From assembly GCF_051106095.1 (NCBI RefSeq), contig NC_135791.1, positions 6,086,501-6,150,500 of the forward strand: 64,000 nucleotides of DNA, read 5' to 3'. Shown piece after piece: positions 36,786-48,781 of the stretch (positions are counted from its first letter, which is position 1; every line of letters begins with the position of its first letter). Origin of the DNA: Pogona vitticeps. Lineage: Eukaryota; Chordata; Lepidosauria; Squamata; Agamidae. The translations under genes and the position numbers were made by a program. The notes under the pieces are model-generated. The model saw only the letters and a program-made list of their open reading frames with translations, had not been told where the DNA came from and ran no database searches.

Positions 36786-37216
36786 CAGTGGTGCTTCACT
36801 TAACGACATTAATTCGTTCCAGCGAAATTGCTGTAGAGTGAAAATGCCGTAAAGCAAAAATAAAAAACCAATTGAAACACATTAAAACCCAGTTAATGCG
36901 TTCCAATGGGCTAAAAACTCACCATCCAGCGAAGATCCTCCATACGGTGGCCATTTTCGGTGCCTGTATAGCGAGGAATCCGTCCCTAAGCACAGCGGGG
37001 AGTCATTTTGAACACCTGGTGGCCATTTTGAAAACCTGACGATCAGCTGTTTTGATCGTCGTAATGCGAAGAATCAGTTCCCGAAGCAGGGAACCGATCT
37101 TCGCAAAGTGAGAAAAACCACTTAAAACATCGTTGTGGAATCATAATTACGATCGCAAAAACATCATCGTGAAGCAGATTCATAATGCGGGGTAATCGTT
37201 AAGCGGTGCATGACTG
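36786..37216 (+). mobile_element. TA-flanked MITE, CAGTGGTGCC family, copy 2
   Basis: 431 bp between TA dinucleotides, with ends CAGTGGTGCTTCACTTAACG and TTAAGCGGTGCATGACTG; internal TTCGTTCCAGCGAAATTGCT and the AACCGATC block are shared with copy 3. Confidence 0.85.
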
Positions 37217-37680
37217 TATTTATTACATTTTTATCCTGCCCATCTAGTCGTTTCGATTACTCTGGGCGGCATACATCAAACACAACAAAAACAATTAAAA
37301 TAAAATAAATAATTGTTCAAGATGGAAAACAAAAAGTAAATCAAATAATGGCTGGAGGGAAGGCCTGCCTAAACAGCCGTATTTTTAATTGGCTTTTCAA
37401 GACACCCAGCGAAGGGGCCATACGGATCTCTGAAGGTAAGTTGTTCCACAATAATTCCATGCCTGCCGTCCGCAAAGTTCGCCCCACTTCCAAAAGGACC
37501 GTGGATGCCGGCCACCCTCGAGAGCTATTTTGGGCTACCTCTTCTCAGTGTCTCTTGAAGGCCTTTCTTGCCTTCCCGCCTCTTCGCCGAGGGGTTCTGC
37601 AGAGCGTCAAGAGGAGCAGCTGGGACAAAATTAGCAACTTTACATTTCTCTGAACCTACCGGCCAGGCTCGGAGAGCCGT
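37217..37680. repeat. LINE/SINE-type repeat between MITE copies 2 and 3
   Basis: Begins with TTATCCTGCCCATCTAG, the inverted form of the CGCCCATCTGGTC tail repeat, and continues with a T/A-rich segment and a GC-rich block (GCCTGCCTAAACAGCC to TTCGCCGAGGGG) resembling an internal part of an abundant squamate repeat. Family uncertain. Confidence 0.45.
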
Positions 37681-37874
37681 TACTAGGCGGAGTTGCTTTT
37701 ATTAACACTTCTGCCCCAGAGACAGCTGGCTGAACCAGTAAGCTTGGCTGAAGGAGAAGAAGAAGAGAAAGAAAATTTTAAAAGCAAACAAATCTGCCTA
37801 CCTTTTATGCTTTTTCATTGGAGGGTAGAGCTTGCTGATGGGGAACGGCTGGGTTATTCAGTGCAAATAGAATA

Positions 37875-38293
37875 CAGTGGTGCCTCGCATTACGATGTTA
37901 ATTCGTTCCAGTGAAATCGCTGTAGCACGAAAACGTAATGCAAAAAACCCCAATTGAAACGCATTAAATTTAATGCATTCCAAAGGGCTGCAAACTCGTC
38001 CAGAGAAGATCCTCCATAGGGCAGCCATTTTCGCTGCCTTTGCAGCGAGGAATCCATCCCATAAAACAGCGGGGGGGCATTTTGTTTACCTGGCGGCCAT
38101 TTTGAAACCACCAATCAGCTGTTGGAAAACTGTCGTTTTGCTAAGAATCGGTTCCCGAAGCAGGGAACCGATCATTGTAAAGCGAAATTCCCCCATAGGA
38201 AACATTGTTTTGCAATCGCAAATCGATCACAAAAAATTCATCTTAATGCAGTTTCATCGTTAAATGGGGCAATCGTAAAGTGGGGCACCACTG
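37875..38293 (+). mobile_element. TA-flanked MITE, CAGTGGTGCC family, copy 3
   Basis: 419 bp between TA dinucleotides, with ends CAGTGGTGCCTCGCATTACG and AAGTGGGGCACCACTG, the best preserved ends of the three copies. Confidence 0.88.
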
Positions 38294-38464
38294 TACATCA
38301 GTTTGGTCTTTGAGATATAATAATAACAGTGCAATTCTGTGTCTGTCCTGCCCTCACAATGTCTTTCCAGTGGGCAAAAAAAGTGCACATTTCTAACTGG
38401 GAAAACTGAGGAGCTGCATGAACTAGGGAAAGGTGTATAGTTTGTAAGGTGTATATTTTGCTGT

Positions 38465-38706
38465 GGGCTGGCTGGATAGCTCAGTGGGTAAAGTATCTGG
38501 CTGCAGAGCCAACGGTCGTGGGTTTGATTCCCCACTGTGCCTCTGGGGAGAAGAGCCAGCCTAGATAGCCTTGGGAAAGCTGCACATAGTCCCAGAAGAA
38601 GGAAATGGGAAACCACTTCTAAGTACTTTATTTTCTATCTAGAAAATCCTGAGAAGCGTCGCTGTAAGTCCACATGGACTTGATGGCACTTGATTATTAT
38701 TTATAT
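38465..38706 (+). mobile_element. tRNA-derived SINE with BovB-like tail (Sauria type)
   Basis: The head has RNA polymerase III box A-like (TGGATAGCTCAGTGGGTAA) and box B-like (GTCGTGGGTTTGATTCCCC) sequences at tRNA spacing. The body has GGAAACCACTTCTAAGTA, and the tail reads CATGGACTTGATGGCACTTG then ATTATTATT, which matches the 3' end style of SINEs mobilised by BovB LINEs. Near full length. Confidence 0.85.
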
Positions 38707-39589
38707 TTTGCTGCAGCTCAGTGGTAGTTACTTTGCATATATTGCATCCCGCAGAATCCTCAACTACTAGGGAGTTATTTCCCTGAAGACCTCCAACTTG
38801 GGGACACCTTTCTCCTAGTCATGGGTCTGGAAACCGGCTGGTTGAGGAGAAACCACTCAGGAAGAGAGACAATAAATGGTTCACGCAGGCTGCATCTTCG
38901 CATTATTTTGCACCATAAATGGATAGCTCCCTTCCCCCTCCACCTTTCGATGTGGCGCCGTCAGATCCTAGACAACTCAAGTGGACAACACCGGTTATTT
39001 TAGATTTTGGGTTTCTCAGCCCAATGTTGTCCCTTCATCCTTCTGCTTCCAGCATCACAGGGCCTCCAGCATCTCCACCCTCGGGTTTGCTGCTTCCGTG
39101 GAAGTATTCAAGCCAAAGATAGCCTCCACTGGCCATTAGTAGCTCACCATCCCTTACGTCCCCAGTTTGGCGACTGTGGGACTCTGAAGGCACTGAAATT
39201 GAAAGGCATTCTGCAAATCAATAGGAAGATACAACAAGCATTAATGCAACGTTGGCCATGTTATACCTGAATCATGAACTTAAAGAAGTGGGACAGAAGA
39301 GAAGGCCCAGAATCTCCCGGTCATTTTGGCGTTTTGAAGTATGTACAGCCCACACTGATTTGGGGTCTTTTGGAAGCTAAACTCCAAAAAGCAACTTTCC
39401 CAAATTCTGCCTGAACCAAAGGACGAGATGGCAACCCTTCTATGTTCCACGTGCAAAAGAAGTTTAGACTGGCAGCAAAAATGGTCTTCGGTGTTGAAGT
39501 GAGAAAGGAGCTTCCCGGACCCTCTGAGGGCAATACGCCAGGTTAGGAGCAGAGAAAAGGGGAAGGGAAACACCAGTGGTTATTGCGAT

Positions 39590-40075
39590 GTACTGTCAAG
39601 TCACCTCTGGTGGCCCTATGAACCACTGGCCTCTAAAATATCCTGTTCTTCAGTAGCCCTGCTCAGTGCTTGTAAACTGAAGGCTTTGAGCTTCCATCTC
39701 ATTTTCAGTCTTTTGCTTTTCCTGCTGCCTTCAACTTTTCCTATCGTTATTGTCTTTTCCAATCAGTACAGTCTTCTCATGTAGTGCTCAAAGTATGACA
39801 GCTACGGGTTTGTCATTTCCCCCCCTCCCCCCCCAAGAAAATTCAGGTTTGATTTGATCTATGATCCACTTGTTTGTCTTTCCAGGGTATCCAGAAAGCT
39901 CTCGTCCAGCACCATATTTCAAATGCATCAATTTTTCCCCCTGTCCGCTTTCTTCACTGTCTCCACATCCACCCATAGTAATTGGAAATATGATCATGTT
40001 GACAATCTTGGCCTTAATCTCCAGAGATGCATCCTTACACTCAATGATCCTCTCCAGTTCCAGGGGCTCAGGATG
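39590..40075 (-). mobile_element. Old RTE-type LINE fragment
   Basis: On the plus strand TCCAGCACCATATTTCAAATG then CATCAATTTTTC, and blocks before and after it, parallel the BovB copy at 33.4 kb (CTCCAGCACCACAATTC, AAAAGCATCAATTCTTC) with heavy divergence. No frame survives. Confidence 0.45.
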
Positions 40076-41119
40076 AAAAGCCTGGGGGGCTCTTAATGCT
40101 TGCGGTCGTGATCGGCCTCCTGAGATGGCTCCTTCGCTCCGTCTAACGGTAGGACCGGCGCGGATGGCATCGTTCCATCAACAGCCTCTGCTGAGCCCTT
40201 GATTTCCATAGGTCACCCCGGTCAGCAAAGTGGCCAAAATGTACAGTAGAGGGAAATGGAGGGCTATTTGGACAGCTGTTGTTGTTTGGCTGGATGTTTT
40301 CCCGTCTTTTCTTCCAACGGGCATCAACTGATTTGTCATCTGAGACCTGTGACTTTGCAGGGGCCGGGGTGGTGGTGGGGTGGTAGAAAGCAGCAATTCG
40401 TTTCCAACAAGATGCAAGGGTGAGGGTTGCATAATACGTTGCTATGGCCTAGCAGGCCAACATGTGGAAATGTTTCTGGATAGTTTTTATAATGATGGGA
40501 CAGGGGAGGTCATATGTACAGGAGAGAGTATATTTAGCTCCTTCCTGGAGTGGGGTGGGCTTTTTTCAAACAGAAGAGAGTAAAAAGAAGAGATGCTGCT
40601 TGTGCTTGAAACTGGTCCATTTGTAAGTCACATCCAGTAAGTATATGGTTCTTAAAGGTATGGCAGCAGATGTTGGTAACATTACTTGCCCCATAGTTCA
40701 GCCTGCAGGCTGGGGGGGTTTAGGACCTGGTCCCAAAAAAGAAGCTTTCCCAAGTTCTCGGTGAGCCTCCAGTTGGTCCAAAATCATCCTGTTATTGGTC
40801 CATTATATCCATCATTCAAACCATGATGGCTTGGAGGTTCCTTGACTTCTTTTTTTTGCCATCTCCCAAACACCTCAGTCCTTGCACGGGCTCGGCCGTT
40901 TGTGGTCACCACCAACTTTCCAGACACGATACAGTCCCATTTGCAAATGTACCTGCACGTGGAATGGTTTTTACTTTATGGAACACAACATTTAAGACCT
41001 CTTCTTACTCTACAGTAAATACGACCAAAAAAAAAGTTGAGGGTTGGGAAATGCAGAATGAAATCAATCGAATTGTGTTTGGAAATGGATTGTGTTTGGA
41101 AATGGATTGGCAGCCCGTG

Positions 41120-41345
41120 GTGCTGCCGGGCTTATGTGAGAAGACAAGACTCCTTAGAGAGGACACTAGAGTGCTGAGGAAAGCTGAAGGCAGCAGGACA
41201 AGAAGAAAAACGAATACGAAGTGGATTGACACCCTGTAGGAAGCCACAGGCTTGAATTGGCAGGAGCTGAGCAGGAACTTCTCATGATACGACCTTTCAG
41301 AGGTCACCACAAATCAGAAGCGACTTGACAGAGCATAGCAACAAA
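41120..41345 (+). mobile_element. RTE-type LINE 3' end fragment
   Basis: CGAAGTGGATTGACACCCTG, followed by a GAGCAGG block and the terminal GAAGCGACTTGACAGAGCAT with an A/C-rich tail, is the layout of RTE 3' ends and of SINEs that borrow them. Strongly diverged. Confidence 0.45.
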
Positions 41346-42243
41346 CTTGTCGGACCACAACTCAGTCGCAAATATTTATTGCCCGTACCTGGAAAGGAAC
41401 TTCCCTGAGGATTTCTCCCAAGTAACTAAGATGGGGAGGATCAGGCGGCAACCTCTGGGGATGTTTAACTGGGAATGCGTTCTGCTCAACTTGTTAGGGG
41501 AAACATTCCAAGGTGTTGCAAAAGGCCAATGATTTTATGGGGGGGGTGAGAAGCGTGATGATGATGATTCCACCAGCAGGCTACCCAATCCTTGCTTTGA
41601 GACTTCCCTGGGCCACACAGTGGTAACTTTAGCCCCATACCCCCCCCCAGCACTGAGCACTCTGTGTCTTCCCCGCAGCTTCTGCCCTGCCAGCGGAAAT
41701 GGGTTCCTCCTTCTTCAGGAGGTGTGGCTTGTCTTGTTTACATGGAAGGGTAAACATGGTTCATTCTAGATCTCTGTGGACACACGAAAGCCCCAGTGTA
41801 ATTTTCCACTTATTTTCAGGGAAATCAGCTGCTCCTCTTTGAAGTTCAGGGGGACATGCCATATCTCTTCTCCCCATCTTCTGTATCATTGATTGCAAGA
41901 ACTCCATGCCAGGAATCATGGATCAAGAGACTGGTAAATATAGAATACTAATAAATTGCTTTCGGCGTTGAGTAAGAGGTGCGTCTGTTTTGCTCTGAAG
42001 CTCTTGGTTTCTACCTGTAGATCGTGGGACTAAGGAAGTCTATTGGGGTTCTTGGCTAGGTTCAATGGGAAAACCCCCAGAGGAATTCCATTGAAATAAA
42101 ATACATCGATCCATCGTAAGTGACCAGATGACTTGCACAACGGCTTAGCTTGTTCATGTAATCAGATCTGAAGGGCCATTTCAAGGGTGTATGGGGTTTT
42201 GTCTTTAAACTAGCCTCCCACTAAATAGCTGTTAAGAGCCGAG

Positions 42244-42380
42244 CAGTGGTTCTCAACCTTGGCTCATCCAGTTGACCTTGGACTGCAACTCCCAGAAGCC
42301 TTCACCACCAACTGTGCTGGCCAGGATTTCTGGGAGTTGCGGTCCCAAAATACCTGGGTTACCCAAGGTTGGGAAGCTCT
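42244..42380. mobile_element. Diverged hAT MITE of the CAGTGG family
   Basis: Left end CAGTGGTTCTCAACCTTGG, right end CCAAGGTTGGGAAGCTCT, with the shared middle CTCCCAGAAGCCTTCACCAC. More diverged at the right end than the copies at 28.9 and 32.5 kb; target duplication not clear. Confidence 0.65.
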
Positions 42381-43770
42381 AGGATGGAGGATTGTCTCCC
42401 CTTGAGCAGGACACATAGGAAGCTTAAGCAAAAAAAAAGGTGAAGGACTTGCACACGTCTTTCTTAGCACTTATTGGCTCAAATGCTCACTCTGTCTCAT
42501 AGCCAGGTGACCAGAGAGGTCAACAAGATCTAGAACGTCAGATGTGAGCCAGTCACCACTACCTCTCAGCTTCAAGAATCTCACGGGGTTGTTGTGACAT
42601 TGAGGAGTGAGTGAAGAATCCTGGAAAGTACCTTGACCTCCTTGGAGGAGAGAGGGGATCAAATTGGAGTAAATAAACCAAGGCTAGGCAAATAGGGGTG
42701 GGACCAAAGAACAGGATGCAGCTTTGGCTGTGAGAGGCTGGAAGCCTGCTATTTGAGTGGGGCAAGTCAATCGATCATGGTGGAGGATGTTTTAGGTGTT
42801 GAAGGTCATGGAGAAAACCTGCCCTGCAACCGTTGACAGAAAATGCCGAACACTGTAGCTCAGCCTTCCCGCAATTTGATGTTTGCCATCCGATGCGTCA
42901 CATTACAGTTCCATTATCCCACTTGGCATGGAAGCTGAGATAAGATGATGAGAGCAGTAACCCAAGCAATCTGGAGAGCACCATGTCGGGGAAGGGTGGG
43001 GGTAGCTAATATTGAGGTTTACTTGGCATCAAGACTTTGAAGAAATTACTTTTTGGACAACCGTGGACAATCTGAATTACAAATGATTCTGCTGGTAGAA
43101 GATCCTGGGATTTCTAGTCCAAAAATGACACACATACACACAAAAGTTCAGTTCAGGCAGTCTTCTATGTTCTGTTTCTTAACTCTTTTAGCGTCAAGTT
43201 GGGTTTCAAGAATTTTGTCACGGAAAGGTAAGAAACTAACATAAATCCATCAAATCAAACGCAGCCCGCCATCTTGGCTTGGTAAACCTTCATCTATGGA
43301 GAACCTTTTTGGTTTTCGCTACTCTATCTGGAATGCCCTGGAGAGTCCAAAATCTATCCCCTCCGAGTTTTATTTTCCACTGTAGACTGCAAAGCCAAGG
43401 CCTTGGTGGTGGACTGTATATTCAGGTTGGTGGGTCATGGATTTTCAGGTCTGCAAATTTCGGGGAACATGGAAGATCCAACCTAGAGGAACGTGGCTTG
43501 AGCAGGACGAGGGCAGCAGCTGGTGCTAAAAATAGCAACCCTTTTTTGTTGTTGTTGAGTTGTTTGCTTTTAACCCATAGTTTTATGCAAGTGAAGTGGA
43601 GGGAATGCAGAGAACAACATGTGGTTGCTTACCTAACTCCTGAAAAGCGTGACTGTTTACACAACACAGGCTCCAGTTTCTTTGTCCCGGGAGACACCGA
43701 GGGGGGGGGGCTTGGATGTAGTGTAGGAGAAAAATAATACACATCTCTGGAAGTCAGCTTCCCAGCCTTT

Positions 43771-43785
43771 CGAACAAATTGTCCC
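43771..43785 (+). promoter_or_regulatory. Glucocorticoid-response-element-like palindrome
   Basis: CGAACAAATTGTCCC matches the receptor half-site pair AGAACA nnn TGTTCT at 9 of 12 specified positions, with correct 3-base spacing. It lies about 200 bp before the inferred TRIM63 start and 7 bp before a FOXO site. In mammals the proximal MuRF1 promoter has a GRE next to a FOXO element that act together; the same pairing here supports function. Confidence 0.55.
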
Positions 43786-43792
43786 CTCCACC

Positions 43793-43800
43793 TTGTTTAC
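43793..43800 (+). promoter_or_regulatory. FOXO binding site
   Basis: TTGTTTAC is an exact match to the insulin-response/DAF-16 family FOXO consensus. FOXO1/3 drive MuRF1 transcription in atrophying mammalian muscle. Placed beside the GRE-like palindrome at 43771-43785. Confidence 0.6.
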
Positions 43801-43939
43801 AGACCTTTCTCTCCCCTTCTCTGGGGGGGGGGGTCATCACTCACACCTCCCCCATGTGACAGCCTGTCACCTTTTAGGAAACACGACCCTCTTCCCAACA
43901 GAGTCTGCCAGCCGAAGCCCATGTGACCCTGAGATAAAT

Positions 43940-43947
43940 TATAAATA
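43940..43947 (+). promoter_or_regulatory. TATA box / MEF2-like element of TRIM63
   Basis: TATAAATA within TTATAAATAG, which is also one base away from the MEF2 consensus CTAWWWWTAG. A start about 30 bp downstream (near 43970) would give an unspliced 5' leader of roughly 150 nt before the ATG at 44124. Confidence 0.6.
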
Positions 43948-44123
43948 GCTAAGAGGCGGACAAAAGCGCAGAAACCCAAAGGCTTCGCCTGGAGATCCGG
44001 CAGGCAAAGCGTAGTTCTGAGACCGCCCAGGTGGCCTCTGCAGCAGAAGACACCTGTGAGCCATTTTCAGCCCAACGTCTTCAGCAACTCAGGATTTAAC
44101 TGGAAAGGGCCATACGGGGGGCC

Positions 44124-44282
44124 ATGGATTACCAACCCAGTATCATCCGGGATGCTAACCCCATGGAGAATCTGGAGAAGCAGTTAATCTGCCCCATATG
44201 CCTGGAGATGTTCAGCAAGCCTGTGGTGATCTTACCTTGCCAGCATAATCTTTGCAGGAAATGTGCCAATGACATATTTCAG
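44124..44282 (+). CDS. TRIM63: TRIM63 exon 1 (N-terminus, first half of RING)
   Basis: 53 codons ending CANDIFQ, phase 0. The ATG has a good context (GCCATGG). The donor CAG/GTCTGT is weaker than consensus. Covers the first six zinc ligands of the RING. Confidence 0.95.
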
Positions 44283-47200
44283 GTCTGTATCCTTTCTTCT
44301 TCGGCTGGGTGAGATAGATCAGCTTTGGGGTGCGTTGTGTGTGTATGTTTCCCTATTTCTTTGCTTTCTGCATGAGCTTGAAATAGCTCCCTTTGGGGCT
44401 ATAAACTCCATAATCTTCCAGCCAACATGGCCAGTGGATGCTGGGACTTCCCATCCAAATAAGTATATTTTTGAAGCTTCAGGCTGCATTGCTAAGAAGG
44501 AGCTGGGTGGGTTACTTACAGAAGAGGTGTGGGGTAATGTTGCTGCGACAGACGAAAGGGCAGCCGGTGGCTTAATACCATTGTAAGAGTGTTACTGTAT
44601 CTACTACCTATGGGATCCTATGCCTCCATGCTTATTCAGATATTTATTTGATTTATTTATTTATTTGATTTATATCCTGCCCATCTGGGTTTAGTGGGAC
44701 CACTTCCCCAAATAAATGTCTGTAAGACTGCAGATTTCAGCTTGCACCCACATAAGCAGCAATTTTAGATCTTCAAAAGAGGTCTTTATGCCTATCCAAA
44801 ATTCTATTTGCGAGTGGAAATTTACATCTGGCATTATATATGGATGCATATCTTGCCGGACCTTGGAAAAGTCCCCCCCTTTTTTTTTGACTACAACATC
44901 CAGAATCCCCAGCCAGCATTTCCAAGCTTTTGCATCCTGCCTCATAAATAATGCTTTTTCCATCATGCCCTTCTTAGGAGTCTCTTTTTACGTGTGTGTG
45001 TGTGTGGGGGGGACTCTTCTTGGCTCAAGCAACAGTAGACGGCGGGCTGCTGAATCTGTGCTCTGACTACAAACCACTTCTCGAGAACATTCGTTCCCTT
45101 TCCCGGGGGAAGTTGTATCTAAGAGGTTTCTCCCTACTCATCCATCCCTCCATCCCTGCAGAAACCATTTGCCAGCTGGGAAAAAGGACATCTTGGTGCT
45201 TCATTTCTGAGGATTTCCAAAGTTAGCTCATTGGTGCAAAAATGATGACAGTCTTTCAGCTCCTAACCCATTAATTGTGGCCTCAACTTTTGCAGAACAG
45301 GAGAAGGGAAACGGGATCCATGAAAGTTAATGCCTGAACACTCACAAAGCAGACGCAAGACCCTTCTGCTGTTTCTGGCTGAGCTTAAGAAAACATAATT
45401 TTGGACTACGATTCCCTTGCCACGTCGGTTGGGGAGTTGTAATCCAAAAAAGTTTTTTAAAAAAATTCCAAGGGGTGATTTTGGGAAGTAAATAAAACAG
45501 GAAGTCCAATGTGGCTGGATATCTCCAAGCACGAAAGCTCACTATTTATTGTTGCTGAGTAAAATTCTTCCAGCCTTTATACGGATACTGATTCTCAGTG
45601 TCCACCTGTTGTCCCGGAGTCTCTCCTCTTGAAAATTGAAACGTACACCCTTCCATCTCTGAGATTCGATTTCTAGTGAACAGGCTGGATCCACTTTTGA
45701 AGGGAATCCATTTTCTTCCCAAGATTCTTCTCCTGGCTAGGAAGGGAACGGTCTGATAAGAGCGCTGGTCCCTGCAGAGCCCATTTTACATGTGATGCCA
45801 GTTTTCGCAAATTGTGTTGATGATGGTTGCTTGTCTTCCAAGGCAACATAATCAGGAGAGGTGAGAGGGGAAAACCCGGGGATACAGGGGGAGGGGAAAA
45901 GCATATTCAGTTTGCTGGAATAGAGATCAAGTTTTCCAAACACTTTACGCTTTGGCAGAACATAATAGGATGAGGGCTGTAGGTAGGGTCGGAGGTACCT
46001 ACTGAAACGGAAGCAGAGCTGGCATTGATTGTTGATGGCTAAACAGCCCAAGACATTTCGACACCAAAGGAATAGTTATGGGGCCACTCTATTCCATTCC
46101 ACAAAGTGGACTGGACTTCAGCGGACGTACAGTTTGACAGAACTGTGTCTTCCGTCTCACTTGAAAGCATTAGACTAGTTTTAGGGATGCAGGACCAGAA
46201 TCCAGAAACATTACGTCTTTGAACTGCAGTTCTTGAACACACACACACACCCAGCCGATGGTCATGCTGACACGAGGATTCTGGGAACTGTAGTACAAAA
46301 GATAACTTTTCTAGGCTTCATGGGACAGGCCCCATAGCCTACCAAAGTCTGCTGGAAGACTGAAGAGGTTAGCTAAGCAGGATCAGGAGGCATCATAGGG
46401 GGCTACCATCATCCTCCCCAGCATCTCTTGCCTGAACTGATTCTCTCTCTCTCTCTCTGTCTCCCTCTCTGCTTCTCCAAGGGCTGCTTCTCACAAAATG
46501 GTTCCCTGCCTATCCATGTCCCATTCAGGAGCAGCCGGTTTGACCTAGTGCGATGGGGTCTCCACTCAGAGTTTCAACTTCCTCCCTATAGCTCCCTTCT
46601 TGCCTGGTTCTCCCTCAGCTAAGCTTGGTTCAAAAACCCTTTGTGGGGAATTTATAAAGGCTTCAATTCCACAGGAAGGAAACCACTGATTAGAGACATT
46701 TTAGGGTTGGTATTCTCACCCTCCATATGTAGGGAGGCAACAGAGCCTGGCCAGAGGTGAGATGACGTTGGCACACCTCACGTATGGTATCAGTACATGA
46801 AAATAAAGAGCGAGCAGAGCTCATTGGAGGTTCAAAGAGTCACAGTTGCAAAAAGTAACTTTTCCAAGCTCTGAATAATACCATAGAGATTTGCCTTGTT
46901 TCAGTAGCCTTTGTTTGAAACCGCATCCTTCCATGACCAGGGATATAGAGCTAACTTCATTCTGTACAGAAAGACTGTTCTTCTATTCTTGCATACATTT
47001 GTTGGAGGCCAATGATCTCAATACTTATATTATTCATGATTTGGATTTGGATTTCACTCTTTTCTCTCTAGGACTCGGAGTCATCTAAAATGCCACACAG
47101 TCTCAATGGTTTGGGTTTTTTTTTTCCTAAGAGGAATGGAAATCTCCCACTGTGCTTTGCAGAAAGCTTTTCACTGGAAAATTGAAAAGCAGTGGCCAGA

Positions 47201-48641
47201 ATGATACAGTGGCTAGCAACCATCCGGTCATGGCTAGTTGGTGGCTAGCCACTGTACAATTTAAGGGCTGATGAGATTTCCATGTTACCTTCCCCACAGA
47301 AACACATGGCAAAGACTGTACTTTTTATTATTTTTGACAGCAGTTTTATTATGATCGTTCTTCTTATTTTATTATTTATTTACTTATTATTTGTCATTCA
47401 AATTATTTATACGCTGCCTTTACCCCCCACAGAAGACCCTCAGTGATTCCATAGTTCCACCTCTAAGTCTTGCCCTTCTCAAAGTCTCCACTTGAGATTT
47501 TTACCTCTGCAAACCAACATAGAGTAGCAATTATAGGGTTAAAATTGTAGGGTGTTTTTTTTAGCAACTACTGTACAATCTTTGAGTCTGTACAGTAACC
47601 CCCAGATTTGTGAGTAGTCTCTTGATATCTCAGAAATTCAGCTACAGCTGCTTCGAAGGAATTCGTCTGCACTATGCAGTAAGCCTAAGGTCTTATGTTG
47701 CTGTCAACATTTTGCTTTGTCTATATTGTGGCTTTTGTGGGCGCTCTTAAATTGTTCACTAGAGGCAGGGTTTCTTTTTCAAAGCGGTCTCTATGTATGC
47801 CTCTATTTCAAAAAACAAGGAAATCTCCTGAAAAGAAAGGAAGAAAAAACACCTTTGGATTAAATCAAAAAGTTATAGTCATAAGTATGTAGGTTTGTAA
47901 CTGTCTTTAGGGAAGCAAATCATGCAGCTCACTTCTTGTGTTTACTTGGGGTAGAAGTTAAGGTACAAAAAAGATGCATTGGCGTGACTATATTTTGAGT
48001 GAGGGCGGTGGGGGTGGGGTTTGATCTGTGATCCCAATTTCTGTGTTTTGGGAATATAGGTTCAATCATAACATTTTGCATCAAACGAAAGTCACCCACC
48101 CCTGCTCTTACACATGAAAGTAAGAGCTTGATTCACACCACTGCTATCTGGTGTCAGCAGAAATGAGTTGTTGTGTGACAGTTATCTGAACAATGTCCTA
48201 GTTGGAGCATTCCAGGGGCTCATTGATAACATTGGCTGGATTTCCAACGGCAAACTCAAGGCAAACCATGATGGGGTTTTTTCGGTCCTATCAGAAAAGA
48301 CAACTAGAACTCGTTTTTATGCCATTGTTGCATGTTTCTGATCAGACTTGAAGAGTCAAGCTCCCAGGATGATAGTGATTGTGTTGGGTATTGTTTGTTT
48401 GTCTGATGCATCTTGGGAATATTACCGACCTTTGCTCTTCTGTTATTGATGGCATCTCTAGGCTGCTAACCCCTACTGGCAAACATCCCGGGGAACCACC
48501 ATATCAGGGGGAAGATTTCGCTGCCCTTCCTGTCGCCATGAAGTCATCTTGGACCGTCATGGAGTCTATGGCCTCCAGAGGAACCTATTGGTAGAGAACA
48601 TCATTGATATCTACAAGCAAGAATATACCAGGTTTCTATCA

Positions 48642-48702
<61 letters not shown>

Positions 48703-48707
48703 GCGTG

Positions 48708-48739
<32 letters not shown>

Positions 48740-48742
48740 TCC

Positions 48743-48781
<39 letters not shown>

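Larger units (their letters stand above)
38707..43770. other. Intergenic DNA upstream of TRIM63
   Basis: Apart from the two RTE fragments and a MITE piece at 42244-42380, this is unique sequence with G-runs (41540, 43700, 43825). No exon supported. Distal TRIM63 regulatory sequence may lie here but nothing specific can be pointed to except a FOXO-like CTGTTTAC at 43653-43660. Confidence 0.4.
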
